Source: Acidisoma sp. PAMC 29798 (lineage in GTDB: Bacteria > Pseudomonadota > Alphaproteobacteria > Acetobacterales > Acetobacteraceae). Taken from it: 64,000 nucleotides of DNA. Under the pieces are notes generated by a model. The model was not told the DNA's origin. It worked only from the letters and a program-made list of their open reading frames with translations, and did no database searches. Positions 17,352 through 25,534 of this stretch are shown here, one piece after another. The translations under genes were made by a program, and so were the position numbers. The DNA is taken from NCBI RefSeq assembly GCF_030252425.1, contig NZ_CP126994.1, forward strand, positions 1,860,001 to 1,924,000, read 5' to 3'. The first letter of the stretch is position 1, and every line of letters begins with the position of its first letter.

Positions 17352-17963
17352 TCAGACCAGTCGTGAGGAAGGCAAATGCAAGATGCGTTGCGTGGTCAAA
17401 ATCGCGGTGTCGAGCGCATGCAGGCTGCGCGTAATCTTTGTCATCACGCTTGCGCCCAGCCAGAGGTAATACAGGCTCTCCGCCACCGTGCGGGGCGCTT
17501 CATCGACAGCAAGCGACCCCTCCGCCACGCCCGCCTCGATCGCCATCGTGAGACGATCGACGATGCTGGACGTGCCGCGCTGGAGAGATAACCGCATCGG
17601 CTCCGAAAGATCGGCAACTTCGGCGCCAAGTTTCACGGCCAGACATTTCCCCTGGCAGTCGAAGCTCGCCTGACTGGCGCGCCAGTTGCGCCAATAAGCC
17701 ATAAGGCGCTCCGCCATCGTCAGTCCCGGCCCTGCAAGAATGAGGTCGAGTTCAGCCAAATACTCGACGAAGTAATGGTCCAACAAATCAACGCCAAAAG
17801 TCTCTTTGGAGTTGAAATAATGGTAGAATGATCCTTTGGGAATCTTCGCCGCCGCCAGGATTTCGGTCAACCCGACAGCAGAAAAGCCCTTCGCCCCGAT
17901 TATCGGCCGAGCGATCGCCAAGATGCTTCGTCGAACGTCCAGCGTTTCTGTCTCGACCATCAT
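17352..17963 (-). CDS. NemR-like TetR-family repressor (electrophile/redox sensing)
   Basis: The N-terminal TetR helix-turn-helix reads ILAAAKIPKGSFYHYFNSKETFGVDLLDHYF. The ligand domain contains CLAVKLGAEVADLSEPMR and LYYLWLGASVMTKITRSLHALDTAI, which resemble E. coli NemR (recalled CLTVKLSAEVCDLSEDMR). The cysteine corresponding to NemR Cys106, which senses bleach and methylglyoxal-type electrophiles, is retained in DCQGKCLAVK. It has 203 aa from ATG 17963. A 20-bp palindrome 17 nt upstream is its probable operator, so it should repress itself and the downstream DJ-1 gene. Confidence 0.87.
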   Translation of the reverse strand: MMVETETLDVRRSILAIARPIIGAKGFSAVGLTEILAAAKIPKGSFYHYFNSKETFGVDLLDHYFVEYLAELDLILAGPGLTMAERLMAYWRNWRASQASFDCQGKCLAVKLGAEVADLSEPMRLSLQRGTSSIVDRLTMAIEAGVAEGSLAVDEAPRTVAESLYYLWLGASVMTKITRSLHALDTAILTTQRILHLPSSRLV

Positions 17964-17980
17964 GTCTCTAGGGTTACGCT

Positions 17981-18000
17981 CTAGGCGACCGGTCGTCTAG
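17981..18000. promoter_or_regulatory. Palindromic operator of the NemR-like regulator
   Basis: CTAGGCGACCGGTCGTCTAG is a 20-bp palindrome with one mismatched pair. The core resembles the recalled NemR box TAGACC...GGTCTA. It lies between the repressor start (17963) and the sulfotransferase gene (18068), so it could control both directions. Confidence 0.7.
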
Positions 18001-18067
18001 TAAAATTATGCGATCAGGCGAATGGAGTGTTGACCCAGCCGAGGACCTGTCGGAGTCTGGAGAGGAC

Positions 18068-18856
18068 ATGGAGACACGCGCCGCAACGCCCCTCACCGTC
18101 CCGCCGCAACTGGCCGGGTTGGAGCGGTTTCATCGGGATGCGATCGCGCAGGTGTTCGGCCCGGCGCCACCCCTGACGGTGATCGACGGTGCCCGGCACT
18201 ACCTGTTCATCTGCTTCACCAATCGCTGCGGATCGAACTATCTCGCACATCTGCTCGCCTCGACCGGTCGGCTCAATGAGGCCGGTGAGTTCTTCAATGC
18301 CCCGACCGTCGAAGCGCATGTCCGACAGAACGGCCTGCCGTCCCTCGGCGCATACCTCAATTTCCTGGGCAGCCGGCTCGATACGAGCGGCTGGCTCACG
18401 GCGAAGATCGGGATCGAGCAGCTTGTCATGCTCACCGAAGTCGGCGTTCTCGACCAGATCAGGGCGCGCACACGCTTCATTCTGATCGAGCGCCGGGATC
18501 GTGTGGCGCAAGCCGTGTCCCGCCTGGTAGCCGCGCAGAACTATCAATGGACGTCGCGCCAGGATGCGCGGATCGCCGACGATCAACTCGTCTATTCGCG
18601 CGAGGCGCTCGACATGCATGTCGCGTCCGTCGAGGCGCAGAACCATATGTTCCTGCGGTTCTTCGCCTCCAACGGCATCGTCCCGATCCACCTTGCCTAT
18701 GAAGCGGTGGTCGCAGATCCGCAGGGCACCGTTGGGGAGATCGGCGCCGCCCTCGGGATGGTGGGGTTGGTGAGCGATCCCAGCCGCATCGGCATCGCGC
18801 CGCAGGAGTCCCCGCTGAAGCAGGCGTGGTACGCGCGCTACCAGGCCGGGGGGTAA
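18068..18856 (+). CDS. Stf0-type sulfotransferase
   Basis: The region after residue 40 reads YLFICFTNRCGSNYLAHLLASTGRLNEAGEFFN, the 5'-phosphosulfate-binding loop and substrate Glu typical of Stf0 (trehalose 2-sulfotransferase-like) enzymes. FILIERRDRVAQAVSRLVAAQNYQW is the 3'-phosphate-binding segment. It would transfer sulfate from PAPS to a carbohydrate or lipid acceptor. The frame is open from 18008, but ATG 18068 has GGAGAGG just upstream, giving 262 aa. It lies next to a sulfonate-uptake system, though on a separate transcription unit. Confidence 0.85.
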   Translation: METRAATPLTVPPQLAGLERFHRDAIAQVFGPAPPLTVIDGARHYLFICFTNRCGSNYLAHLLASTGRLNEAGEFFNAPTVEAHVRQNGLPSLGAYLNFLGSRLDTSGWLTAKIGIEQLVMLTEVGVLDQIRARTRFILIERRDRVAQAVSRLVAAQNYQWTSRQDARIADDQLVYSREALDMHVASVEAQNHMFLRFFASNGIVPIHLAYEAVVADPQGTVGEIGAALGMVGLVSDPSRIGIAPQESPLKQAWYARYQAGG

Positions 18857-18872
18857 GCGGCCGCACTCATTC

Positions 18873-18976
18873 GTCATCCCCGGACTTGATCCGGGGACCT
18901 ACCCTTTGGGGCGCCCTGACGACCAATGGGCGCCGAAGCGGGTAGGCCCGCGGATCAAGTCCGCGGGTGACGGTTT
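18873..18976. repeat. About 104-bp composite intergenic repeat, copy A
   Basis: Two hairpins are joined: GTCATCCCCGGACTTGATCC (continuing GGGGA) at the left and CCGCGGATCAAGTCCGCGGG at the right, with a middle CTACCC...GGGTAG pair. A second copy with the same architecture is at 30726-30830. It lies between the convergent sulfotransferase and ssuA genes and may also terminate both. Confidence 0.85.
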
Positions 18977-18990
18977 ATGTGTCTCCTCGC

Positions 18991-19935
18991 CTAACCAGCC
19001 CAGGCGTTGTCCGTCACCGTGATCTTCCGGGGAATGAGGCCAAGGCCGAAGAAGGTGTCGGCGATCATCTGCTGGTTGGCCAAGATCGCCGGCGTCATCG
19101 GCCCGACCCCATAGGCGGTGCGGGCGAGCGCCTTCTTCAACACCGGCACGGGAATGCCGGTGGCGGGTCCGAGCTTGATGGCGGCGGCATCCGTATCTGC
19201 CTGGACCTGCTTTTCGGTCGCCCCAACGGCCGCGACGGTCGTGTGGACCACCTGGGGGTTCTTGGTCGCGAAATCCCGGCGCGCGAGGAAGAACTGATGG
19301 TTGGGTGCAAGGCCATCGGCATCCACCAGCAGCCGCCCGCCCGTCAGCTCGGCGGCGGCAAATAGCGGATCCCAGCAGCACCAGGCGTCCACATTGCCGT
19401 TGCGGAAGGCGGCAAAGGCATCGGGCGGCGCCAGATAGCTGATCTGCACGTCCTTGAGGCTGATCCCGGCCTTCTGGAGCGCCGCGACGAGCAGGTAGTT
19501 CGCATTGGCACCCTTCGTGGTGAGCAGGTGCTTGCCGCGCAGATCGGCCACTGTCTTCGCCGTGCTGCCGGGCGGCACGACGATGCCTTCGCCATGCACG
19601 GCCGGTGGGTCGGCCGCGACATAGACGAAGGGTGTGCCCGCCGCCTGGGCAAAGACGGGCGGCGTCTCCCCCACGATGCCGAAATCGATCGCCCCGGCGT
19701 TCAGCGCCTCCATCAGCGGCGGCCCGGCGAGGAACTCGCTCCAACGCACGCTAAACCCCAGCGGCGCCAAGGCGGCATCGAGCGTGCCGGCCGCCTTCAG
19801 CAGCAGCAGGGTGCCATATTTTTGAAAGCCCACATGGATGGTCATGTCGGCGGCCTGGGCTCGCCTGCCCGACGCCAGCAGAGAACCGGCGGCGAAGGCG
19901 GGTGCCAGAGCGAGAATGGAACGGCGCGCGATCAT
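18991..19935 (-). CDS. ssuA: Aliphatic sulfonate ABC transporter, periplasmic binding protein
   Basis: The N-terminus MIARRSILALAPAFAAGSLLASGRRAQA is a signal peptide (reported here only to its cleavage AQA-AD). The mature protein shows the SsuA/TauA fold: IHVGFQKYGTLLLLKAAGTLD, GAIDFGIVGETPPVFAQAAG, KTVADLRGKHLLTTKGANAN and GNVDAWCCWDPLFAAAE. It would bring sulfonates to the SsuCB pump. ATG 19935 has an AGGA site 7 nt upstream; ATG 19950 is an alternative. It has 314 aa. It is divergent from ssuC, an arrangement less usual than ssuACB. Confidence 0.9.
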   Translation of the reverse strand: MIARRSILALAPAFAAGSLLASGRRAQAADMTIHVGFQKYGTLLLLKAAGTLDAALAPLGFSVRWSEFLAGPPLMEALNAGAIDFGIVGETPPVFAQAAGTPFVYVAADPPAVHGEGIVVPPGSTAKTVADLRGKHLLTTKGANANYLLVAALQKAGISLKDVQISYLAPPDAFAAFRNGNVDAWCCWDPLFAAAELTGGRLLVDADGLAPNHQFFLARRDFATKNPQVVHTTVAAVGATEKQVQADTDAAAIKLGPATGIPVPVLKKALARTAYGVGPMTPAILANQQMIADTFFGLGLIPRKITVTDNAWAG

Positions 19936-20076
19936 CGTGTTTTCCTGCATTGCGTGAGAGGTCGGACGACGGAGGCTGCACCCTCCTGACAAGTGTGGTA
20001 TTTGATCTATATCAACGCCGTCAATCGTGCATTTTTTGAACCACGTTGCCAGCCACAGCATTACCGGAGATCGTTT

Positions 20077-20928
20077 ATGTCGAGCGCCGTCCTGAGCGGA
20101 GATATCAAGACGCGCCGCCGTCCCCTGGTCGGCCGCGCCGCGCTCGGCGGCGCCCACCGTCTCGCCATGCCCGTCGCCATTCTCCTCGTCTGGCAGGCCC
20201 TCGCCTCATTCGGGCTGATCCAGACCCGCCTCATGCCGTCTCCGGTCATGATCGCCATCAGCTTCTGGCAGTTGCTCATCACCGGTCAGTTGCTCGGCAA
20301 CCTCTGGGTATCGCTGCTGCGCGTGATCGCCGGCATGGCCATCGGCTTGGCCCTCGGTGTCACCTTCGGCCTTTTCGCCGGCCTGTCCCGCCTGGGTGAG
20401 GATACGGTCGATGCCACGCTGCAAATGGTGCGCACCTTGCCGCATCTGGCGCTGGTGCCCCTGTTCATCATCTGGTTCGGCATTGGGGAGACGCCCAAGA
20501 TTGCGCTGATCGCCCTGGGCACCGTCTTTCCCATCTACCTCAATCTCTTCGCGGGCATTCGCTCCGTAGACCGCAAGATTCTGGAAGCCGCCTCGACGCT
20601 GGACCTGACGCGGTCGGAGATCATTTGGAACGTCGTGCTGCCGGGTGCGCTACCGCAATTCCTGGTCGGTCTGCGCTATGCCGTCGGCATTGCCTGGCTG
20701 ACCCTCGTGGTCGCCGAGCAGGTCAATGCCAGTAGCGGCATCGGCTATCTGGTGATGAATGCGCGCGACTTTTTGCAGACCGACGTGATCTTCGTGGGCC
20801 TCATCATCTACGCCATGCTGGGCTTGTTGACGGATCAGATGGTCCGCGCGATCGAGCGTCGGGCCCTCGCCTGGCGGCCCAGCTTCATTGGCGCGCAAAC
20901 CCAAAACCCGAATAGGGGCGCCGCATGA
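20077..20928 (+). CDS. ssuC: Sulfonate ABC transporter permease
   Basis: This 283-residue inner-membrane permease has about six hydrophobic segments (AMPVAILLVWQALASFGL, LLRVIAGMAIGLALGV, and others). The EAA-type loop is AASTLDLTRSEIIWNVVLPGALPQFLVGLRYAVGIAW, which contacts the ATPase. The sequence groups with SsuC/TauC. ATG 20077 follows CGGAGA; the frame opens earlier at 19993 without a ribosome site. It overlaps ssuB by 4 nt. Confidence 0.92.
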   Translation: MSSAVLSGDIKTRRRPLVGRAALGGAHRLAMPVAILLVWQALASFGLIQTRLMPSPVMIAISFWQLLITGQLLGNLWVSLLRVIAGMAIGLALGVTFGLFAGLSRLGEDTVDATLQMVRTLPHLALVPLFIIWFGIGETPKIALIALGTVFPIYLNLFAGIRSVDRKILEAASTLDLTRSEIIWNVVLPGALPQFLVGLRYAVGIAWLTLVVAEQVNASSGIGYLVMNARDFLQTDVIFVGLIIYAMLGLLTDQMVRAIERRALAWRPSFIGAQTQNPNRGAA

Positions 20929-21701
20929 TGAGCACTGTGCCCGACATCACACCGATCCTCGATGCGCCTGCCCAGACCATTGGTGACGCGGCCGTGCGCG
21001 TGCGTGGCCTGACCCGCTCCTTCGGCGGGCCGGACATTCTCAAGAACCTCAACCTCGATCTGGAAGCGGGCAGCTTCACTGCCTTGCTCGGGCGCTCCGG
21101 TTCAGGGAAATCGACGCTCTTGCGGACGCTCGCGGGCCTCGATGCCGCGCCGGCCGGCACAGTGACGGTGCCCGCCCGCCGGGCCGTGGTCTTTCAGGAG
21201 CCCCGGCTGCTGCCCTGGAAGAAGGTGTGGCGCAACGTCTCCCTCGGGTTGCGCGAGGGCGATACCCGCGCCCGCGCCGAGGCGGCACTCACCGAGCTCG
21301 GCCTCTCGCATCGCTTGAACGCCTGGCCGCTGACCTTGTCGGGCGGCGAGGCACAGCGCGTCGCGCTCGCCCGTGCCTTGGTCCGCGACCCCAGCCTGAT
21401 GCTGTTGGATGAGCCCTTCGCGGCCCTCGACGCTCTGACGCGCCTGCGGATGCAGGCCCTCGTCGGCAAGCTATGGCAGGCGCATGACCTCACCGTGCTG
21501 CTCGTCACGCATGATGTGGATGAGGCGCTGCTGCTCGCCGACCGCGCCGTGGTGCTGATCGATGGCCGAATCGGCGCCGATATTCCGATCCCGCTGGATC
21601 GGCCGCGCCATCATGGCCACCCGGATTTCATCCGGCTGCGCCAGCAATTGCTCTACACGCTGGGCGTAGACGAGACCGGTCTGGACGCCGGGCTGTTCTA
21701 G
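20925..21701 (+). CDS. ssuB: Sulfonate ABC transporter ATP-binding protein
   Basis: All ABC motifs are intact: Walker A LLGRSGSGKSTLL, Q-loop VFQEPRLLPWKKVWRNV (the form typical of SsuB/TauB), signature LSGGEAQRVALARAL, Walker B LMLLDEPFAALDALTR and the switch His in LLVTHDVDEALLLADR. It has 258 aa. Start ATG ATG at 20925 overlaps the ssuC stop. It powers uptake of sulfonates as a sulfur source. Confidence 0.93.
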   Translation: MMSTVPDITPILDAPAQTIGDAAVRVRGLTRSFGGPDILKNLNLDLEAGSFTALLGRSGSGKSTLLRTLAGLDAAPAGTVTVPARRAVVFQEPRLLPWKKVWRNVSLGLREGDTRARAEAALTELGLSHRLNAWPLTLSGGEAQRVALARALVRDPSLMLLDEPFAALDALTRLRMQALVGKLWQAHDLTVLLVTHDVDEALLLADRAVVLIDGRIGADIPIPLDRPRHHGHPDFIRLRQQLLYTLGVDETGLDAGLF

Positions 21702-21708
21702 CCTAGAA

Positions 21709-21734
21709 GGCGGAAAAGCGAAGCGTCTTCCGCC
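21709..21734. repeat. Small palindromic intergenic repeat, copy 2
   Basis: GGCGGAAAAGCG...CTTCCGCC forms an imperfect palindrome just after the ssuB stop, of the same family as 7555, 33863 and 39379. It may act as the ssuCB terminator. Confidence 0.65.
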
Positions 21735-21763
21735 GCCCAACCGCCGGAACTATTGCCTATTGC

Positions 21764-21775
21764 TTAGCATGCTAA
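21764..21775. promoter_or_regulatory. SlyA/MarR-box-like palindrome TTAGCATGCTAA
   Basis: This perfect 12-bp palindrome, 33 nt upstream of the MarR-family gene, differs in one base from the SlyA consensus TTAGCAAGCTAA as recalled for enterobacteria. It probably binds the adjacent MarR regulator and controls the efflux operon that follows. Confidence 0.65.
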
Positions 21776-21808
21776 CTATAAGCGCATGATCCATATTGGA
21801 CCCTGATC

Positions 21809-22270
21809 ATGCCGCCTGAGGGTGTTGCCCCCACAGAATTCGGTCGCCAGCTCTATGTCCTGTCCCTCGCCTTGCGGCGGGAGATGGATCAGCGCGTGCG
21901 CGCCTTCGGGCTGACGGACGCGACCTGGCGGCCCCTTCTCTATCTCGGCCGGCTGGGGGACGGCGTCCGCCAAACCGATCTCGCGGCGGCGCTCGAAATC
22001 GAAGATCCCTCCCTCGTTCGCCTGTTGGACGTCCTGGAGCGGGCCAATTTGCTTGAGCGCATCGAAGACCCTGACGACCGTCGCACCAAGCGCCTGCGCA
22101 TGACGGCCGCCGGTCGTGAGACCTACGCACAGGTGGCCGCCGTTCATGCCGACTTCACGGCCCATGTGCTGGAAGACGTAACGCCTGCAGACCTCGCCGT
22201 CTGCTACAGGGTCTTCGGCACGATCTGCCGCGCCATCGGCCGGCACGGAGCCGGCATGGGAGGGCGTTGA
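21809..22270 (+). CDS. MarR/SlyA-family transcriptional regulator
   Basis: The 153-residue protein has the MarR winged helix: TWRPLLYLGRLGDGVRQTDLAAALEIEDPSLVRLLDVLERANLLERIEDPDDRRTKRLRMTAAGRE, with the wing DPDDRRTK intact, flanked by dimerisation helices. SlyA-like members repress efflux or envelope genes and are released by aromatic acids. Its stop is 1 nt before the GTG of the FUSC gene, so it is the first gene of the operon. No clear Shine-Dalgarno precedes ATG 21809. Confidence 0.92.
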   Translation: MPPEGVAPTEFGRQLYVLSLALRREMDQRVRAFGLTDATWRPLLYLGRLGDGVRQTDLAAALEIEDPSLVRLLDVLERANLLERIEDPDDRRTKRLRMTAAGRETYAQVAAVHADFTAHVLEDVTPADLAVCYRVFGTICRAIGRHGAGMGGR

Positions 22271-22271
22271 G

Positions 22272-24401
22272 GTGAGCACCACGACCTCCCCACCCGTGGC
22301 GCGGCCACCCCTCGGCTGGAATGATGTGGTGGCAGCCGTGATGCCGTCGCCCCGCGCGGCCTATGTCGCGCGCACCATCCTGGCGATGGCAATCGCCATC
22401 TACGCCGCGCTGTATCTGCAACTGTCATCGCCGGCCTCGGCCGCCGTCACCGTCATGATCGTCGCCAATCCCTCACGCGGCGGCATCGTCTCAAAAGGCG
22501 TGTGGCGCATCTTCGGCACGATGACGGGCGCCATCGCGGCGATCGTCATCCTCGCCTGCTTTCCCCAGCAGCCGCTGATGTTCATCGTCGCCTTCGCCGT
22601 CTGGCTGGGCGTCTGCACCTTCGCGTCCAGCATGTTCCGCCATTTCCGCGCCTATGCCGCCGTGCTGTCCGGGTACACCGTAGCCATTATCGCCGTCGGC
22701 GCGATCAACGACCCCAGCAATGTCCTGAACTTCGCCCTGTCACGCCTGGCCGTCGTCACCCTCGGCGTGGTGTCGTCCACCATCGTGACCATGGTGTTCC
22801 AGCCGAGCATCACGACGGACACGATGCGCGCCGGTGGCCGGGCGGCGTTCAAGGGCGTGGCCGAGCTGATGCTGGCGCGTGCCGACGAGATCGACGCGAC
22901 GCAATTTGCCGCCGAGCGCACACGCCTGGCCGCCGCCATCGAACGCCTGGATGAAGCCGTGGAGTTTTCCGGCGCGGAGGCGCCCGATGTGAACCGCCAC
23001 GCCGCCAGCCTCCGCCGTGGCTTCGCCGCCATGTATGCCGCACTGATGTCCGTTTCCATCGCCGGCCGCTCCCTCAACGCCCTCGCCCGCCCCGCTGACG
23101 AAATTGCCGAAACCGAGGCTGGAAAGGCGCGTCAGGCCAGGGCCGCCGATCTGGTGGCAAGAATCCGCGGCATCCTTGCCGAAGTGGCCCGCTATCAGCC
23201 GACCGACAATCGCGCGCCCGGCGTTCTCGCCGACCATATCGCCGCCGTTCTGCGCGACATCACAACGGCCCAGAACGAGACGACCTCAGTCGCCGATGCG
23301 GCGGTCCTGGCGCGCGTGCATCAGGAGCTGGAGCAGCTCTATGACAATATCGCGCCCTTCGCCGCCTGGCGCGAGGGGCGCGCGCCCTATCATCGCGGCC
23401 CGCGCCTGACGGCCTTCCGCGATTATGCGACGGCGATGCGCAACGGCACCCGCGCCATGCTCGCCATCGTCCTCGGCGGGTTGTTTTGGTACATCACTGC
23501 ATGGCCTTCCGGCCCGACGCTGCTGCTGGTATTGGGCGCGAGCTGCGCCCTGCTCTCAGGTTTGCCCAGCGCCGCAGCAGCAAGCTTCCAATTCGCCAAA
23601 GGCATCGCGCTGTCCTCGGTCGCCGCCTTCATCGTCGGGCTGGTGCTGCTGCCCTATGTGTCCGGCTATCCGCTGCTGTTCCTGGTCATGTCGCCGTTTC
23701 TGGTGCTCGGCGTCATCGGCAGCACGATCCCGAAATATGCCCTCATGTCGCTTGGATTCGTGGTGTTCTTCATCACCCAGGTCGGCATCTCCAATGAGAT
23801 GACCTACAACGTCGTGAGCTTCCTCAATTCAAGCATCAGTTTCGTGCTCGGCGCCGGGGCCACGGTTCTGGTCTTCCGCGTGCTGCTGCCGCCCAACCCC
23901 ATGCGGGACGCCCGCTACCTGACGCGACGCATTCGCCGCTCCAGCGAAAGGTTGATCCGGGCCGGCGTGTGGCATCCCGCCAGCCGCGATTGGTTGGGCT
24001 GGCTCGTCACCCAGAACCAGGCCTTTCAGCGCTTGTTCATGCGTCTTGGTCAGGCGCAGCCGGCCGTCCGCGCCCAGGCGATCGGCGACAGCGGCGCGCT
24101 CATTCTGATCACGCAGGAGGCGTTGCGCCTTCATGCCGTGTTGCGCGGTCTGGACCTTCCTCCCGCCGAAGCCCTGATCACCGGCAGGGCGCTGCGCTGC
24201 CTGGGCCGCCTCCGCCGACCCCGAAAAGCGGCCAGCGCCGCGGTTCAGGCCTGTGACGCACTGGTCGCTTATCACGCCCGATGCGAGCATCCGCGCCCCG
24301 CCTTGCTGCGCGCCGCCGGGGCCTTCCGCTCCATCGCCGCCTTGATGCCGGAAGCGGAACGCCTTCTGGCGCTCGAAGCGCCTTTCGGCATGGAGGCCTG
24401 A
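22272..24401 (+). CDS. FUSC-family inner-membrane transporter (AaeB-like)
   Basis: This 709-residue protein has two hydrophobic blocks separated by a cytoplasmic part. The N-terminal block includes ARTILAMAIAIYAALYLQLSSPASAAVTVMIVANPSRGGIVSKGVWRIFGTMTGA, the classic fusaric-acid-resistance/AaeB motif. The second block starts near residue 395 (NGTRAMLAIVLGGLFWYITAWPSGPTLLLVLGASCALLSG). It probably exports aromatic acids with the HlyD and NodT proteins downstream. The start is GTG 22272, immediately after the marR stop. Confidence 0.9.
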   Translation: MSTTTSPPVARPPLGWNDVVAAVMPSPRAAYVARTILAMAIAIYAALYLQLSSPASAAVTVMIVANPSRGGIVSKGVWRIFGTMTGAIAAIVILACFPQQPLMFIVAFAVWLGVCTFASSMFRHFRAYAAVLSGYTVAIIAVGAINDPSNVLNFALSRLAVVTLGVVSSTIVTMVFQPSITTDTMRAGGRAAFKGVAELMLARADEIDATQFAAERTRLAAAIERLDEAVEFSGAEAPDVNRHAASLRRGFAAMYAALMSVSIAGRSLNALARPADEIAETEAGKARQARAADLVARIRGILAEVARYQPTDNRAPGVLADHIAAVLRDITTAQNETTSVADAAVLARVHQELEQLYDNIAPFAAWREGRAPYHRGPRLTAFRDYATAMRNGTRAMLAIVLGGLFWYITAWPSGPTLLLVLGASCALLSGLPSAAAASFQFAKGIALSSVAAFIVGLVLLPYVSGYPLLFLVMSPFLVLGVIGSTIPKYALMSLGFVVFFITQVGISNEMTYNVVSFLNSSISFVLGAGATVLVFRVLLPPNPMRDARYLTRRIRRSSERLIRAGVWHPASRDWLGWLVTQNQAFQRLFMRLGQAQPAVRAQAIGDSGALILITQEALRLHAVLRGLDLPPAEALITGRALRCLGRLRRPRKAASAAVQACDALVAYHARCEHPRPALLRAAGAFRSIAALMPEAERLLALEAPFGMEA

Positions 24402-24403
24402 GC

Positions 24404-24601
24404 ATGTTCACGGAAGCCCAGATCGGCGGCATCCTCTTCGCGCCCATCGTCATCTACTGCATCATCGGTGTCGGTCTCATCAGCGTCATCCGCTTCGTCT
24501 TCGGCCGCACCGGGCTGTTTTCCCTGGTCTGGCATCCGGCCCTGTTCGAACTCGCCCTCTATATGATCATCACCGGCGCCGTCATCTTTCTGGCGGCCTG
24601 A
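24404..24601 (+). CDS. DUF1656 small membrane protein (AaeX-like)
   Basis: The 65-residue protein MFTEAQIGGILFAPIVIYCI... has two predicted membrane helices with the RFVFGRTGLFSLVWHPALFELALY linker. It is the size and sequence type of DUF1656/AaeX proteins that accompany FUSC pumps. It starts 2 nt after the FUSC stop and is followed 12 nt later by the HlyD gene. Its exact role is unknown. Confidence 0.88.
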   Translation: MFTEAQIGGILFAPIVIYCIIGVGLISVIRFVFGRTGLFSLVWHPALFELALYMIITGAVIFLAA

Positions 24602-24613
24602 CAGCGGATATCA

Positions 24614-25534
24614 ATGTCTCTCATTCTTCGCCTCATCCGCTTTCTCATCACGGTCGCCGTCGTCGCTGTCGCGGTCTTCGTCGTGGTCCAGATCTGGCAC
24701 GTCTATATGCTGGCACCCTGGACGCGGGACGGCAGGGTGCTGGCGCAAACGGTGATCGTGGCGCCGGAAGTTTCGGGCACCATCGTTTCAGTCCCGCTCA
24801 CCGACAATCAGGTCGTCCATAAGGGCGACGTGCTGTTCCAGATCGATCAAATCCGCTTCAAGATCGCGCTCGCTCAGGCACAATCCCAGCTTGACGCGGC
24901 GCAGCTTCAGCTCAAGCAGCGGCAGGCGGATGTCGCGCGCCGTCGCGGCCTCGCCGGCCTGATTTCAAAGGAAGAGGTCGCGAATACCGGCATCGCGTCT
25001 GACGTCGCTGGCGCGTCCTTGACCGGCGCAGAGGCTGCCGTGGACCTCGCCCGCCTCAACCTCGCGCGGGCGACGGTCTATGCGCCGGCCGATGGCGTCA
25101 TCACCCATCTGCGCCTGCAAGCGGGTGATTTCGCGGATGCCGGCCATCCCCTGGTCGCCATCATCGAGACCAGCACCTTCCAGATCATTGCCTATTTCGA
25201 GGAAACCAAGATCGCGCGCCTGAAACTGGGCGACGTGACGTCCATCCGGCTGATGGGCTTCCCCGCGCGTCTGACCGGCCATATCAGCAGCATCGGCGCC
25301 GGCATCGGCGACCAGAACGACGTGGTGAATTCACGTGGCCTGCCCGAGGTCAACCCTGTCTTCGACTGGGTGCGTCTGGCGCAGCGCATTCCCATCGACA
25401 TCGCCATCGACACGGTGCCGGCAGGCGTACGCCTGGCTTCGGGCATGACCTGCTCGGTCAATGTCGGGCGGCAGGTTCCGGTGCAGACCGGCCTCGCCGG
25501 CCGTCTTCAAACTTGGTTCGAGGATAACCTGTAG
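24614..25534 (+). CDS. HlyD-family periplasmic adaptor (AaeA-like)
   Basis: An N-terminal membrane anchor (LIRFLITVAVVAVAVFVVVQIW) is followed by the lipoyl half-motif APEVSGTIVSVPLTDNQVVHKGDVLFQID. A coiled-coil hairpin (residues about 80-145) leads to the second half NLARATVYAPADGVITHLRLQAGDFADAG and the beta-barrel. It has 306 aa, the normal size for AaeA-type membrane-fusion proteins that link FUSC transporters to an outer-membrane channel. The stop overlaps the next start. Confidence 0.92.
   Translation: MSLILRLIRFLITVAVVAVAVFVVVQIWHVYMLAPWTRDGRVLAQTVIVAPEVSGTIVSVPLTDNQVVHKGDVLFQIDQIRFKIALAQAQSQLDAAQLQLKQRQADVARRRGLAGLISKEEVANTGIASDVAGASLTGAEAAVDLARLNLARATVYAPADGVITHLRLQAGDFADAGHPLVAIIETSTFQIIAYFEETKIARLKLGDVTSIRLMGFPARLTGHISSIGAGIGDQNDVVNSRGLPEVNPVFDWVRLAQRIPIDIAIDTVPAGVRLASGMTCSVNVGRQVPVQTGLAGRLQTWFEDNL

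Noticed and set aside
18899-19744. Frames on the minus strand that run through the composite repeat and end with a shared tail like RGPTRFGA
   Set aside because: The similar tails of this frame and the one at 30752-31180 come from translating the two repeat copies, not from related proteins.
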